From Noviherbaspirillum pedocola (GTDB taxonomy: Bacteria > Pseudomonadota > Gammaproteobacteria > Burkholderiales > Burkholderiaceae_D), in contig NZ_JAEPBG010000016.1 in assembly GCF_016632335.1 (NCBI RefSeq), positions 1-60,288 of the forward strand: a DNA stretch of 60,288 nt, written 5' to 3'. Positions within the stretch are counted from its first letter, which is position 1, and each line of letters starts with the position of its first letter. Under the pieces are notes generated by a model. That model ran no database searches and was not told where the DNA came from. It saw nothing but the letters and a program-made list of their open reading frames with translations. This document shows, piece after piece, positions 36,243-46,051 of this stretch. A program made the position numbers and the translations under genes.

Positions 36243-37367
36243 TTAGAACACGTGGTTGATACCGACGGAAACGCCGGTCTGGTTGCCCTGGCCAGCAGGC
36301 GAGGCGATCGGCATCTGAGCGGAGCCGCCGTACACGAAGGCGCTGTTCAGGTTGCCGGTCGACGGCTGGGTGCCGCGCAGGCCGTCCTGGTAACGGGCAT
36401 AGTCGATGTCCGCGTAGAAGTTGGTGCGCTTGGACAGCTGGTAAGTCGCGCCGACCATCAGCAGCTGACGCTTGCCGCTTGCGCCGCCCAGGCCGTTGAT
36501 CTGGCCGCTGGCACGAGTGTCGTAGTAAGCAGCGGTCAGGCCCATTGCCGGGGTGATGTCATAGCTGCCGCCAACCCACCAGTTCTTCTGGGTCACGTCG
36601 CCAGCGCCCAGCAGGGACTGGTTTTCCTTGGCATAGCCCAGAGCGATGCGGGCCGGGCCGAAGGTGTAGGCGCCGCCAACGGTCCAGTCACGGTTGTTGT
36701 CGTATTGCGCAGCACTGGTTTGGGTTGCCGGGGCGATCAGAGGCTTGCGCAGGGTGTACGCGCCGCCAACGGAGATCGGGCCGTTTGCATAGGTCACGCC
36801 CAGGGCTTGCTGGGAACCGCTGCGGGCCGAACCAGCCTGCTCGCCCAGCGCCCACTCGGCACGTGCCGTGACCGGACCGAAGGTGCCGGTGTACTGGATG
36901 TCGTTGTTGACGCGGGTGCCGGCAGCGATGCTGGCTTGCGAGGTCGGAGCGATTCCGGCGTACTTGAAGTTGAACGGATCGTAGGCGCCGACGGTTTTGT
37001 AAGCCACGGTGAACTGACGGCCCAGATCCAGGGCGCCCCACTGGCCGCCGAGGCCAACGAATGCCGAACGCTCGAACAGCTGGTTAGCGCTGTTGTTCAG
37101 CGCGCCGGTGCCGGAATTGAAGCCGCTTTCCAGGGTGAAGTGGGCGTTCAGACCGCCACCCAGATCTTCGATGCCCTTGAAGCCGAGACGGTTGGAGTTG
37201 TAGGTGCCGTTCGAGCCCATGCTCAGCTTGCTGTGGCCAGACTGATCGGCATTGCTTTGATAGCGCACGCCGCCATCAAAGGAGCCGTACATGGTCACGC
37301 TGGTTTGTGCTTGTGCAGCACCAGCGAAAGTGCCGATGACCGCCAGGGCGAGTAGCGATTTTTTCAT
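36243..37367 (-). CDS. Outer-membrane general porin
   Basis: A 374-residue trimeric beta-barrel porin of the beta-proteobacterial type. The signal peptide is MKKSLLALAVIGTFAGAAQA; the mature protein starts QTSVTMYGSFDGGVRYQS. GSNRLGFKGxEDLG-type text (NRLGFKGIEDLGGGLNAHF) and WGALDLGRQFTVAYKTVG are family signatures. The last residue is Phe (GVSVGINHVF), required for BAM recognition. GGAG lies 7 bases before ATG 37367, and a long leader with a candidate promoter (37650-37678) lies upstream. Confidence 0.95.
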   Translation of the reverse strand: MKKSLLALAVIGTFAGAAQAQTSVTMYGSFDGGVRYQSNADQSGHSKLSMGSNGTYNSNRLGFKGIEDLGGGLNAHFTLESGFNSGTGALNNSANQLFERSAFVGLGGQWGALDLGRQFTVAYKTVGAYDPFNFKYAGIAPTSQASIAAGTRVNNDIQYTGTFGPVTARAEWALGEQAGSARSGSQQALGVTYANGPISVGGAYTLRKPLIAPATQTSAAQYDNNRDWTVGGAYTFGPARIALGYAKENQSLLGAGDVTQKNWWVGGSYDITPAMGLTAAYYDTRASGQINGLGGASGKRQLLMVGATYQLSKRTNFYADIDYARYQDGLRGTQPSTGNLNSAFVYGGSAQMPIASPAGQGNQTGVSVGINHVF

Positions 37368-37649
37368 TCAATTCTCCAGAAGTAATTTGCTGACGACTGC
37401 GGACACGCTGCGTCAGTGTATTGCTGTCAAGCTTCCATCGCGGAATCGCAGTTTGCGCCGCCCGCATTGCAATGCAGAGGGCAAAAACTGCTCTTCCAGA
37501 GTCCGGCGATGGAGATTAACTGTCCTATATGACAATGCCGTGAAGCTTGGGCACTGGTCTCCTTGAACTACCTGGATGGATTCCCGGATGCGCCGGGTTA
37601 TCTGCACCGCACAAGGCGGTGTGTTGTTATGCTGTGGAAACTGTGTTCG

Positions 37650-37678
37650 ATTATAAATGATAATGGTTAAAACTCGAA
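37650..37678 (-). promoter_or_regulatory. Candidate sigma-70 promoter for the porin
   Basis: On the minus strand TTCGAG (-35, 37673-37678) and TATAAT (-10, 37650-37655) are separated by 17 bases. The -10 is a perfect consensus, the -35 weak. It would give a 5' leader of about 275 bases, long enough for sRNA regulation. Confidence 0.5.
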
Positions 37679-37679
37679 C

Positions 37680-38198
37680 CAAGCGTTGCAATTCGGCGAC
37701 ACTTTAGCGCAAGTTACTAGCGGGGCGACTGAGAAAGCATTCACCCGAGACAAGCTCAGCCGAACCATCACAAACGCCCCGCAATCCACTACCGACCGTT
37801 CGAGATGCCAATAGTCAACGCATTTTCAACTTGCTGAATATCTGAAAAGCAAGCTCCTTGGTAATGAACGCCGCACTTCGGTTCCCTTCCAATAAGATTT
37901 TTAAGAAATTTTGTGAAAACTTTCGAGGACTGCGTTCTCTCGCAGGCAGCACCGGCAGTTTTTCCCATTGTCTTGCCAAACCACTTTCTGTTGAGAATGA
38001 AAAATTCCGCCTAAAATAGCGTGCGATAAAAGTTCATGTTAGACGTCAAACGAACATAAGCTTGTGTATTTCCATAATCCGCTGGAAGGTCATGCGCGCT
38101 TCTTGAAATTTGTGCACGACCCCGACAAGGATGTGTTGCGAGCATCGTAAAAACGCTGCAATTGAAAACCGGGGGATTTTCCCAGGTCCAGCTTCCAG
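37680..38198. other. Intergenic region between divergent porin and kinase genes
   Basis: No gene was recognised. The segment is AT-richer than its surroundings around 37870-38040 and must hold the promoter of the NarL-type sensor kinase; a TTGAGA/TAAAAT pair near 37990-38016 has short (15-base) spacing. No hairpin or repeat stood out. Confidence 0.35.
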
Positions 38199-40103
38199 AT
38201 GAAACATGCGCCGACACGAGCGCATGCAGCCGCCGATAAACCGATGTATTCCCGACCTTACTCGCCCCCCAGTCTGCAAACCCGACTTTGTTGTCTCGTT
38301 CTGCTCGCCTTCCTGCCGGTGCTGGTCGGGTTGTCGCTCGACGCCTGGCAAAGCCGTCGGCATGCACTCGAGCTTGCTTATAACGGCGTAGCCGACGACG
38401 CAGTGCTTGCCGCGAACGCGCAGACGATGCAGCTCAATGCCGTATCGGAAATGCTCACGATGGTAGCGATCAGTTATGACAGCATTGCCCGCAGCCCGGG
38501 GGACTGCAGCGTGTATCTGCGACGTCTGCTCAGCGGACAAGTGGGTTTTGCCAATGCCGGCGTTCTAGACAGTAACGGCCGCGCAGTCTGCACGGCAATC
38601 AGCGGGCCGGACGGGGGGGATTTCAGTACGCGCGCCTACTTCCGTGAAGCCCGCGAAACCGGCCGCTTTACGGTCAGCGGTCTGCTCATCGGGAACATAT
38701 CGGGCTCGCGTTCGCTGGTATTTGCCTATCCGCGCCGTGGCGCCGATGGCAGTTTCGCCGGCGTGATATTCGTGTCATTGCGGGATGTCGAATTCGCCAA
38801 ATTGCGCCTGGCGGGCACGAAGTCGGATTCGAGCTTTACCTATTTCGACCGCGACGGCGCACTGATCGTGACCGACCCGCTCGACAGCGATCGCCCCGAG
38901 GCGCAGCTCGACAAGGCCAGCATGCGGCAGGCATCGCAGCATCCTGGCGAGGCTGTGCCGAGCTTTGTCCGATCCGCGGATGGCACTGTCTACATCGGCG
39001 CGCTCGTCGCCGTGGCGGGACCAGCCGGCGCGGTCGCCTACGTACGCAGCACGATTGCCGATGCCATTCCACTGTATGCCTGGCGCATGGGCGTGCTGCG
39101 CCGTGCCGGCGCCGCTTCCCTGATGTTGATGTCGGGCCTGGTGTTGTGCGGGATTTTCCTGCGCCGCTGGCTGGTGCACGACCTGCTGCAAACCGTCGCC
39201 TTTACCCGCATGGCTGTTGCGCACCCCGTGGGTGATGTGCCAATCATCGCTAGAACGGCCGAAATGCATGCCGCCATGGGCTCTGTGATCGAGATGGCGC
39301 AGCGCCTGCAGGATCAGCGCGCGCAGCTGGCCTTGCTGCATGACGAAGCCTATGACGCCAGCGTCCGTCTCGAAAACAAGCGCTTGCGGCTGTCGGCCGC
39401 GCTCGAGCGGCTCGAACGCATGTCGGCGCAACTGGTCAATGCACAGGAACAGGAGCGCAAGCATCTGGCGCGCGAATTGCACGACGAACTCGGGCAGCGC
39501 CTGACCGCGCTGAAGCTGATGCTGCATTCGACGCTGCCGCATGAGGCGCCAGGCTCGCCCGGCTGGCACACCGCCGAGCGCGAAGTCTCCGAATTGATCG
39601 CCCAGGTGCGCGCGATCTCGGTATCGCTGCGCCCGCCCGCGCTGGATTTGTTCCCGCTCGAAGTGGCGGTTCGCCAGATGCTTGAGCGTCACTTCTCCGG
39701 CAGCGCCATCGATGTCGACTTCGAAGCGGCAGGCGTGCCCGAAACGCTGGACGAGACCAGGAAGATCACCGCCTACCGCCTCGTACAGGAAAGTCTGACC
39801 AACATCACGCGCCATGCCGCGGCCACGCGGGTGGTGGTGGAAATGAATGGTGGCGAGCACGGCGACGAACTGGAGATCATCGTGCGCGACAACGGCCGCG
39901 GTTTCGATGTCGATACCGCCGAGGACGCTTCGCGCGCGCTTGCCTCCAGCGGCCTGTGCGGCATGCGCGAACGTGTGGAACTGCTCGGCGGCTCGCTGCA
40001 AATCATCAGCCGCATTGGGCAGGGCACGCGCGTGCTGGCCTGCCTTCCGATCAAACAAACAAGCAAGCAAGAAGAGCATGAAAAGGAACATATTGCTGGT
40101 TGA
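38199..40103 (+). CDS. Sensor histidine kinase, NarL/DegS-type (HisKA_3)
   Basis: A 634-residue kinase. Helices at about 28-48 and 300-322 bound a periplasmic Cache-like sensor with FSTRAYFREARETGRFTVSG (residues 142-161) and GVIFVSLRDVEF. A coiled-coil region leads to the HisKA_3 motif with His428 in LARELHDELGQRLTALKL. The ATPase has VQESLTNITRHA, DNGRGFD and GLCGMRERVELLGG. It overlaps the downstream response regulator gene by 26 bases. ATG 38199 has no clear ribosome binding site; ATG 38244 is an alternative. The sensed ligand is unknown; amino or organic acids are typical for Cache domains. Confidence 0.88.
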   Translation: MKHAPTRAHAAADKPMYSRPYSPPSLQTRLCCLVLLAFLPVLVGLSLDAWQSRRHALELAYNGVADDAVLAANAQTMQLNAVSEMLTMVAISYDSIARSPGDCSVYLRRLLSGQVGFANAGVLDSNGRAVCTAISGPDGGDFSTRAYFREARETGRFTVSGLLIGNISGSRSLVFAYPRRGADGSFAGVIFVSLRDVEFAKLRLAGTKSDSSFTYFDRDGALIVTDPLDSDRPEAQLDKASMRQASQHPGEAVPSFVRSADGTVYIGALVAVAGPAGAVAYVRSTIADAIPLYAWRMGVLRRAGAASLMLMSGLVLCGIFLRRWLVHDLLQTVAFTRMAVAHPVGDVPIIARTAEMHAAMGSVIEMAQRLQDQRAQLALLHDEAYDASVRLENKRLRLSAALERLERMSAQLVNAQEQERKHLARELHDELGQRLTALKLMLHSTLPHEAPGSPGWHTAEREVSELIAQVRAISVSLRPPALDLFPLEVAVRQMLERHFSGSAIDVDFEAAGVPETLDETRKITAYRLVQESLTNITRHAAATRVVVEMNGGEHGDELEIIVRDNGRGFDVDTAEDASRALASSGLCGMRERVELLGGSLQIISRIGQGTRVLACLPIKQTSKQEEHEKEHIAG

Positions 40104-40728
40104 CGACCACGGGCTGGTACGTGCCGGCATCAAGACACTGATACACCAGATCGCTGACTTTGCCGTGGTGGGCGAAGCATCCGGGGTACAGGAAGCCGCT
40201 GCGCTGCTGGAGACGCTGCGGCCCGATATTCTGGTCACCGATATCTCGATGGGCGATGGCAGCGGCCTGAACCTCGCGCGCGCGACAAGGGAACGCCATC
40301 CCGCCGTCCGCATCATCATCCTCAGCATGCTGGCGTCGGAAGAGGTGGTTGGCGAAGCGCTCAAAATGGGCGTCTCCGGCTATCTGCTCAAGGAAGCCGC
40401 GCCGGCCGAGCTCGAGATCGCGCTGCGCGCCGTGGCCCGCGACGAGGTGTATCTGAGTCCCGGCGTTTCCACGCGCATGGTGCAGCGGATGATGCAGCCT
40501 GCTCCAGCGCCGGATCCGGGCCTGGGCGCCCTGACCGCGCGCCAGATCCAGATACTGACCATGATCGCCAGCCGCAAGGGAACCAAGGAAATCGCTTTCG
40601 AACTCGATCTGTCGGAAAAAACCATTGCCGCGCACCGGGCGCAGATCATGGAGCGCATCGGCGTGCGCGATGTCGTCGGGCTGGCGCTGTTCGCCATGAA
40701 GCATGGGCTGATCAAGCCGCAGGAATGA
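40078..40728 (+). CDS. NarL/FixJ-family response regulator
   Basis: A 216-residue two-domain regulator. The receiver has VDDHGLVRAGI and phospho-acceptor Asp55 in ILVTDISMGDGSG, with Lys in SGYLLKEA. The LuxR-type helix-turn-helix is LTARQIQILTMIASRKGTKEIAFELDLSEKTIAAHRAQIMERI. It is the cognate partner of the overlapping sensor kinase gene. Target genes are not evident; the divergent porin is a possible one. Confidence 0.92.
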   Translation: MKRNILLVDDHGLVRAGIKTLIHQIADFAVVGEASGVQEAAALLETLRPDILVTDISMGDGSGLNLARATRERHPAVRIIILSMLASEEVVGEALKMGVSGYLLKEAAPAELEIALRAVARDEVYLSPGVSTRMVQRMMQPAPAPDPGLGALTARQIQILTMIASRKGTKEIAFELDLSEKTIAAHRAQIMERIGVRDVVGLALFAMKHGLIKPQE

Positions 40729-40782
40729 GCCCGCCGCGCCGCGTGGATGTTCGGCGCGGCGCATCAGGGCGTCAAGGCGGCC

Positions 40783-43734
40783 TCAGGCGCCCGATGGCAT
40801 TTGCGGTGCCTGGAATGCTTCCATCCATCCGGGAAAGTCCTGTGCCGCCATCGGTTTCGCAATGAAGAAGCCTTGCGCGATATCGCAGCCAAAGCTTGCC
40901 AGCCGATCCCAGTGCTCGCGGGATTCCACGCCTTCGGCCACTACCTTGCAACCGAGATCATGTGCCAGGTCGATGGTGGAGCGCACGATGCGCGCCGCGT
41001 TTTCGTTGTGCAGCATGTCGTTCACGAAGGATCTGTCGATCTTGATGCAGTCCACTGGCAGCCGCGACAGATAGCTGAGTGATGAATAGCCGGTGCCGAA
41101 GTCGTCGATGTGCAGCGGCACGCCATCGTCGCGCAAGCCGGCCAGCACCTGCAGCGCATGCTCGGCGTCTTCCATGAGCATGCTCTCGGTCAGCTCGATT
41201 TCGAGCATGCCGCGCGCGCTGCCGCGCTCGGTGCGCAGCGCGCGCAGGGCTTCCGGCAGGCCGGCATCACGCAGGTTCACGGCCGACAGGTTGATAGCGA
41301 TCGGCACTGCGCAACGCGTGTGCAGCCATTCCTGCTGCAGACGCAGGGCGGCATCGATCACCCATTCCGTCAGCGGCTTGATCAGCATGGTCTGCTCGGC
41401 CAGAGCGATGAATTCATTCGGCCCGACAATGCCGCGCTTCTCATGCATCCAGCGCACCAGACCTTCGGCGCCGCAGACCGCGCCGCTGCGCATGTCGATT
41501 TTCGGCTGCAGATACAGCCGCAATCCATTGTTTTCAATTGCATGCCTCAGCTCACCGATCATCACCAGTCGGGCCGCCTGCGCATGGCTGTAGGAAGGAT
41601 CGAATACCGCGTAACCCAGGTGATGCATGCGCGCATGGTTGAGCGCGATATCCATGTGCTGAAACAGCGCATGGCTGCTGGCGCCGTGTTCCGGATAGCG
41701 GGCGATACCGATCTTGGCCGCGACCTCGATGGACAGGTCGGCGATCGGGAAGGCCTGCAGCAGCAGGCGCTCCAGATTCCGCGCGAAGATCTGTGCTTCG
41801 TCGCCAGCGCCGTCGGGCAAAAGGATGCCGAACTCATCGCCGCGCAGACGCGCCACAGTGGCTTCGGCCGGCGCCGCATTGCTGAGCCGCGCACCAAACT
41901 GCCGGAGCAGATCGTCACCATAAACGAAGCCCAGCGCCTCGTTGATGTCGCGCAGGCGCTCGACATTGATCTGCAGCAGCGCGAAGCTCTCTCCGCGTTC
42001 GATGTTTTCATGGATGAGCCGCGTGAAGCGATTGCCATTGGGCAGCCCGGTCAGTTCGTCGTACCAGGTCAGGCGGTGCATCAGCTGACGCGTTCTTTCC
42101 TGCTCGGCGCGCTCACGGAAGGTGACGATGCCGAAAGCCATGTCGTCGGCGGATTCAGCCAGAAGCGCGGATTCGCTGTCGCTGAAATCGTCGACGTTGC
42201 TGGAATAGATCGCCAGTGCGCCGATGGTCTCGCCGCCCAAGCGTAGCGGATTGGCGATGCAGCAGCCGTACAGTGTCACTTCCTTGCGCCATGGCGCATA
42301 GGCCGCGTCCTCGTGCAGCCGGCGCGCGATGCGCGGCACGCCTTCGCGTATGGCCTGCGCGACCGCATGGCCGGCCGCCGGATCGCCGCCGCCGCCGTCG
42401 CGTATGCGCAAAAGCGCCTCCATGCCGCCCGGATGGCCATACTGCGCCATCGGTTGCAGCATGGCCCCGGCCTCGGCGCCGCGATACCACACGCAAGCCA
42501 TGCGATAGCCGCCGGCGCTGACGATGGCTTGGCACATGTTGTCGAGCAGATCAGCTTCATCGCGTGCATGCAACAGGCTGCGGTTGCCAGCCGAAAGCGT
42601 GCGCAGCGCCCGGCTTACGTGCTGCAGCTCGTCCAGGCGCTGGGTCAGCGCTTCGTTCAGGCTGCGGATCTGCTCTTCGGCGCGCTTGCGCTCGGTGATC
42701 TCGGTGCCGAGCACATAGTAGCCAAGCGTCCGCCCGGCGCTGTCCTGCTGCGGCACCACGTGAATCAGCTCCCAGCTATCCGGGGTGGGCTGCCAGTCGT
42801 AGATTACGGTATCCCCGGATAGCGCCCTTGCGATTACCGGCGCCAGGCGCGCATACAGCTCGGGATCCAGCACCTCACGCACGGTGAGCCCGATGATGTC
42901 GGCCCTGCCTGACGCAAAGCGCTCCACGTAGTTGCGATTCGTGAAGACATAGCGCTGCTGCGCATCGATGTAGGCAAGCAAGCCCGGCACGCTGTTGATC
43001 ACACCTTCCAGGTATGCCTGGCTGAGGCGTAGCTGCGCGCTGTGCTCTTCGACCTGGCGCTCCAGCAGCTGCTGCACTTGCCGCGTCGCGCTGTCGGCCT
43101 TGCGCTGTTGCCGGCGGATCGTGAGGTAGTTTGCCGCCAGCAGCAGCGCCAGAAGAATCGCGGCGCCGACGTCCGCTGCCACCGTACGGCGATTCGCCGC
43201 TTCCTGCTCGGCATTGCGCACCGACAGCAGCCGGTATTCCTCGGTTTCCAGCTCCCGGATGATGCGGTACATGCGCTCACGGGTCTCCTGCAGCGCCGTG
43301 CTCTGCATATAGCGCGCCGCGGCTTCCGCGCCTTCGCCGTTGCGCACGACCTCGATGCGACGGTTGATCGCAATGCGCTCGTCGACCACCGCATTCAGGT
43401 CCCGCAGGCGCTGCAGTTGCGTTGGATTGTCCTGCATCAGCTTGCTGATGTGAGCAAGCAGCCGCGCGCGCTCGGCAAACATCGCATCGCGTTGCGCCAG
43501 CAACGCCGGATCGGGACTCAGACGGAAGTATTGCGAGGTGAGTTCAATATCCAGCGCGCTCGCGCGTACCCGTGCCAGGCCATCCAGCAGCGCATAGGTG
43601 TGGACCACCAAGCGCGAGGCGTTTGCGGCATTGTCAGCCAGCCGCGCTGTCGTGGCCGCAAGGCCAATGACAACGAGCAGCGAAGCGGCGAAACTCATCA
43701 GTACCTTGTCATTGAGCCAAGCTGCCGCCTTCAA
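40783..43734 (-). CDS. CHASE-like/PAS/GAF/GGDEF/EAL c-di-GMP protein
   Basis: A 983-residue membrane signalling protein. Helices at about 12-30 and 188-206 enclose a helical CHASE3-like sensor. A PAS domain (about 235-350), a coiled coil, a GAF domain (about 380-540), GGDEF (about 550-710) and EAL (about 720-970) follow. The cyclase motif is RGDEF at 631-635, lacking the first Gly, so cyclase activity is doubtful. The EAL motif reads EGL (757-759), but NLSAVNL, ELTES, DDFGTGYSS, KIDRSF and VAEGVES keep the catalytic acids and lysine, so phosphodiesterase activity is likely. The start is TTG 43734 with GGAG 9 bases upstream. Confidence 0.88.
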   Translation of the reverse strand: MKAAAWLNDKVLMSFAASLLVVIGLAATTARLADNAANASRLVVHTYALLDGLARVRASALDIELTSQYFRLSPDPALLAQRDAMFAERARLLAHISKLMQDNPTQLQRLRDLNAVVDERIAINRRIEVVRNGEGAEAAARYMQSTALQETRERMYRIIRELETEEYRLLSVRNAEQEAANRRTVAADVGAAILLALLLAANYLTIRRQQRKADSATRQVQQLLERQVEEHSAQLRLSQAYLEGVINSVPGLLAYIDAQQRYVFTNRNYVERFASGRADIIGLTVREVLDPELYARLAPVIARALSGDTVIYDWQPTPDSWELIHVVPQQDSAGRTLGYYVLGTEITERKRAEEQIRSLNEALTQRLDELQHVSRALRTLSAGNRSLLHARDEADLLDNMCQAIVSAGGYRMACVWYRGAEAGAMLQPMAQYGHPGGMEALLRIRDGGGGDPAAGHAVAQAIREGVPRIARRLHEDAAYAPWRKEVTLYGCCIANPLRLGGETIGALAIYSSNVDDFSDSESALLAESADDMAFGIVTFRERAEQERTRQLMHRLTWYDELTGLPNGNRFTRLIHENIERGESFALLQINVERLRDINEALGFVYGDDLLRQFGARLSNAAPAEATVARLRGDEFGILLPDGAGDEAQIFARNLERLLLQAFPIADLSIEVAAKIGIARYPEHGASSHALFQHMDIALNHARMHHLGYAVFDPSYSHAQAARLVMIGELRHAIENNGLRLYLQPKIDMRSGAVCGAEGLVRWMHEKRGIVGPNEFIALAEQTMLIKPLTEWVIDAALRLQQEWLHTRCAVPIAINLSAVNLRDAGLPEALRALRTERGSARGMLEIELTESMLMEDAEHALQVLAGLRDDGVPLHIDDFGTGYSSLSYLSRLPVDCIKIDRSFVNDMLHNENAARIVRSTIDLAHDLGCKVVAEGVESREHWDRLASFGCDIAQGFFIAKPMAAQDFPGWMEAFQAPQMPSGA

Positions 43735-44629
43735 TTGTGAACGCTCCGGTATGTTGCAAACTGCATAATCTTACCGGAAATATTCGTTAATCGAACGAAT
43801 CGTTAACTATTATGTGGACTTTAGACGCCATTGCTTAACAAGTGCAGGACTCTCCATCACCCATCAGAAATTTTCCTAGGAAGTCATAGGAAATCGCCGA
43901 TATCCCCGGGTTTTTCCATGGTCTAAGATCTTTGCGTTTGTCAACAAAATTGCCTGCGGTCGTTGTCGCGCTTTGCGATACGAGCGGTATCGGCCAGCTA
44001 AGACCAAAAGCAGCCGGCACTGACCACCGTCGATGCGCCCCGACTATGGCGATTACGCTTACCGACTTCGACTTTCACGGAGAAGCCCTGATGGCCATCA
44101 TTGAAGAAATGGCCTGGATAGAAGTTAATGCCGGGCATCCCTGCCTGCAGCGCTGCTGCCGCGCAGCTGTCATCCGGTGTCAATGAAGCTTTGGTCGCCG
44201 CCAGGCAACTGTGCCGCTCCTCCGCCCGGAAGCCTTGGCAGCCTTCAGCCGGGTCGAAGACGCTTGAGCCCCAATTGCGCGACACCGACATCAGTCAAGC
44301 CAGCAAGAAAGCCACGCGATCGCTCACAAGCAGGACCAGCGTGGAAATCGCCACACGGGTGTGAAATAAGGGCATCGACGCCGAGCGCCACGCTGCTTCC
44401 GTGACCATGGTGGCCGGGTTGCGAGCGGGACGGGTAATCCCGCCGCTTTCATGGCTGGAGATTCGAAACAAGTGCTGGACGGCAGCATCGCCGCGGAAAG
44501 CAATCATGTACACTCCGCGCGGCTGGACAACACTGCAGACAATGAAGGCGCGCTACGCATCGGACTGTCCTGATGCACTCGCCGATCCGCTCCCATCCGG
44601 TGGCGGCATGCAGCTTACAAGGAAACACA
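43735..44629. other. Long intergenic region between two signalling genes
   Basis: About 0.9 kb without a convincing gene. ATTCGTT-AATCG-AACGAAT (43782-43800), a 7-bp inverted repeat, lies about 50 bases upstream of the GGDEF/EAL start and may be an operator. Frames at 43932-44186 and 44128-44364 code for low-complexity peptides without ribosome binding sites or familiar motifs; a decayed gene cannot be excluded. Confidence 0.4.
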
Positions 44630-44998
44630 ATGGCCCGCATTCTTGTGGTCGAAGATGATGAGTGGTACCGCGCCCTGATGGTCGAAATGCTGCGCCAGGA
44701 TGGGCATGAAGCCGTCGAGGCCGGCGATGGCGTGCAGGCATTGGCATATCTGAAGTCAAATCCGATGGACCTGATGATCATCGACATGCTGATGCCGAAC
44801 AAGGATGGCGTAGACACCATCATGGAGCTGCAGCAGCTCGGCATGGCAATACCGATCGTGGCAATCTCCGGCGGCCGGCGTGCGGTGTCGGCCGAGTTCA
44901 ATCTCGAATCGGCGCGCCTGCTCGGCGTGCGCGCCGGACTGGTCAAGCCCTTCTCGCGCGCCGATCTGCGCGGCGCCTTGGCCGAGGTTATGGAGTGA
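44630..44998 (+). CDS. Single-domain response regulator (CheY-like)
   Basis: A 122-residue receiver with no output domain. Acidic pocket EDDEW, phospho-acceptor Asp52 in LMIIDMLMPNKDG, a Thr/Ser-type switch in IPIVAISGG and Lys in RAGLVKPFSR. AAGGAAAC precedes ATG 44630. The upstream in-frame stretch is not needed. It lies just before the RsbQ-like hydrolase and PAS hybrid kinase genes and could serve as an intermediate in their phosphorelay; this is inference. Confidence 0.88.
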   Translation: MARILVVEDDEWYRALMVEMLRQDGHEAVEAGDGVQALAYLKSNPMDLMIIDMLMPNKDGVDTIMELQQLGMAIPIVAISGGRRAVSAEFNLESARLLGVRAGLVKPFSRADLRGALAEVME

Positions 44999-45029
44999 AT
45001 GACAGGCCCGGCATGCCGGTGCGCACCGC

Positions 45030-45212
45030 GTGCCGGCCGGCATCCGCAGCGACATCCGCCTGGCCGAAACCTTCGCCACCGGCAAGCCGATACGCGAGTA
45101 CGCTGCGAAAAGCCGCGACGCGCGAGCCTATGCCGCCTTGGCCGGGACGCCTGTGCCGGCATGGATGCCCGCCGGGCAGGCCCTGCAGGCCATGGCGGCG
45201 GCGCTTGACTGA
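45030..45212 (+). CDS. Possible small protein between receiver and RsbQ-like genes
   Basis: A 60-codon frame starting with GTG encodes LAETFATGKPIREYAAKSRDARAYAALAGTPVPAWMPAGQALQAMAAALD-like text, alanine-rich with helical character. Codon use resembles the neighbours. No good ribosome binding site is visible and I know no family. It may be a genuine small protein or the end of a decayed gene. Confidence 0.25.
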   Translation: MPAGIRSDIRLAETFATGKPIREYAAKSRDARAYAALAGTPVPAWMPAGQALQAMAAALD

Positions 45213-45239
45213 ATTCGATACAACGTATTCTTCGACACC

Positions 45240-46037
45240 ATGTCTCCTCTCATCCGAAACAATGTGCGAGTGACCGGCCGCGGCGACAAGACCATCGTCT
45301 TTGCGCATGGCTATGGCTGCGACCAGGCCATGTGGCGCCATGTCGCGCCCGAGTTCGAGCCGGATTACCGCGTGGTGCTGTTCGACCATGTCGGCTGCGG
45401 CGCCTCGGACCTGGCGGCCTACGATACGGCGCGGCACGGCAGCCTGGCTGGCTATGCCGCCGATGTGCTCGAACTGTGCGCGGCGCTGGACCTGCGCGAC
45501 GCCATCTTCGTCGGCCACTCGGTGTCGGCAATGATCGGCGTGCTTGCCGCCATCGCCGAGCCCGAGCGATTTTCGCGCCTGGTGCTGGTGGCGCCTTCAC
45601 CGTGCTACATCAACGAAGGCGCCTACGTCGGCGGCTTCGAGCGCGGCGATATCGACAGCCTGCTCGACTTCCTCGATGACAATTACCTCGGCTGGGCCAA
45701 GGCGATCGCGCCGACGGTCATGGGCAATGCCGACCGGCCCGAACTCGCCGGCGAACTGGCCAACAGCTTCTGCCGCACCGATCCCGATATCGCAAAGCGC
45801 TTCGCGCGCGTGACCTTCCTGTCGGACAACCGTGCCGACCTGCCGAACCTGCGCATTCCGTCGCTGATCCTGCAATGCGCGAACGATGCGCTCGCGCCGG
45901 ACAGCGTTGGTGTCTATTTGAATGAGCGTCTTGAAGGCAGCACGCTCACGCGCCTGGCCGCGACGGGGCATTGCCCGAACCTGAGCGCGCCGCAGGAAAC
46001 CATGGCGGCGATCCGTTCCTGGCTCGCCGCCGCCTGA
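45240..46037 (+). CDS. RsbQ-like alpha/beta hydrolase
   Basis: A 265-residue hydrolase. FAHGYGCDQAMWRHVAPEF at residues 21-39 and GHSVSAMIG with Ser94 are close to B. subtilis RsbQ (GFGCDQ..., Ser96). Asp216 in CANDALAP and His244 in ATGHCPNLSAP complete the triad at nearly the same positions as in RsbQ. RsbQ works with the PAS-domain phosphatase RsbP in the energy-stress branch of the sigma-B cascade and belongs to the same fold group as plant KAI2/D14 receptors. Here the next gene, 14 bases downstream, encodes a PAS-containing hybrid kinase, so the hydrolase probably supplies or senses a ligand for that PAS domain. Confidence 0.88.
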   Translation: MSPLIRNNVRVTGRGDKTIVFAHGYGCDQAMWRHVAPEFEPDYRVVLFDHVGCGASDLAAYDTARHGSLAGYAADVLELCAALDLRDAIFVGHSVSAMIGVLAAIAEPERFSRLVLVAPSPCYINEGAYVGGFERGDIDSLLDFLDDNYLGWAKAIAPTVMGNADRPELAGELANSFCRTDPDIAKRFARVTFLSDNRADLPNLRIPSLILQCANDALAPDSVGVYLNERLEGSTLTRLAATGHCPNLSAPQETMAAIRSWLAAA

Positions 46038-46051
46038 TACGGAGGCCGACA

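Noticed and set aside
36195-37355. A 386-codon plus-strand frame opposite the porin
   Set aside because: The porin has a signal peptide, family motifs and terminal Phe; the opposite frame has none.
43932-44364. Two overlapping frames in the gap before the single-domain receiver
   Set aside because: Low-complexity peptides, no ribosome binding site, no family resemblance; a decayed gene cannot be ruled out.
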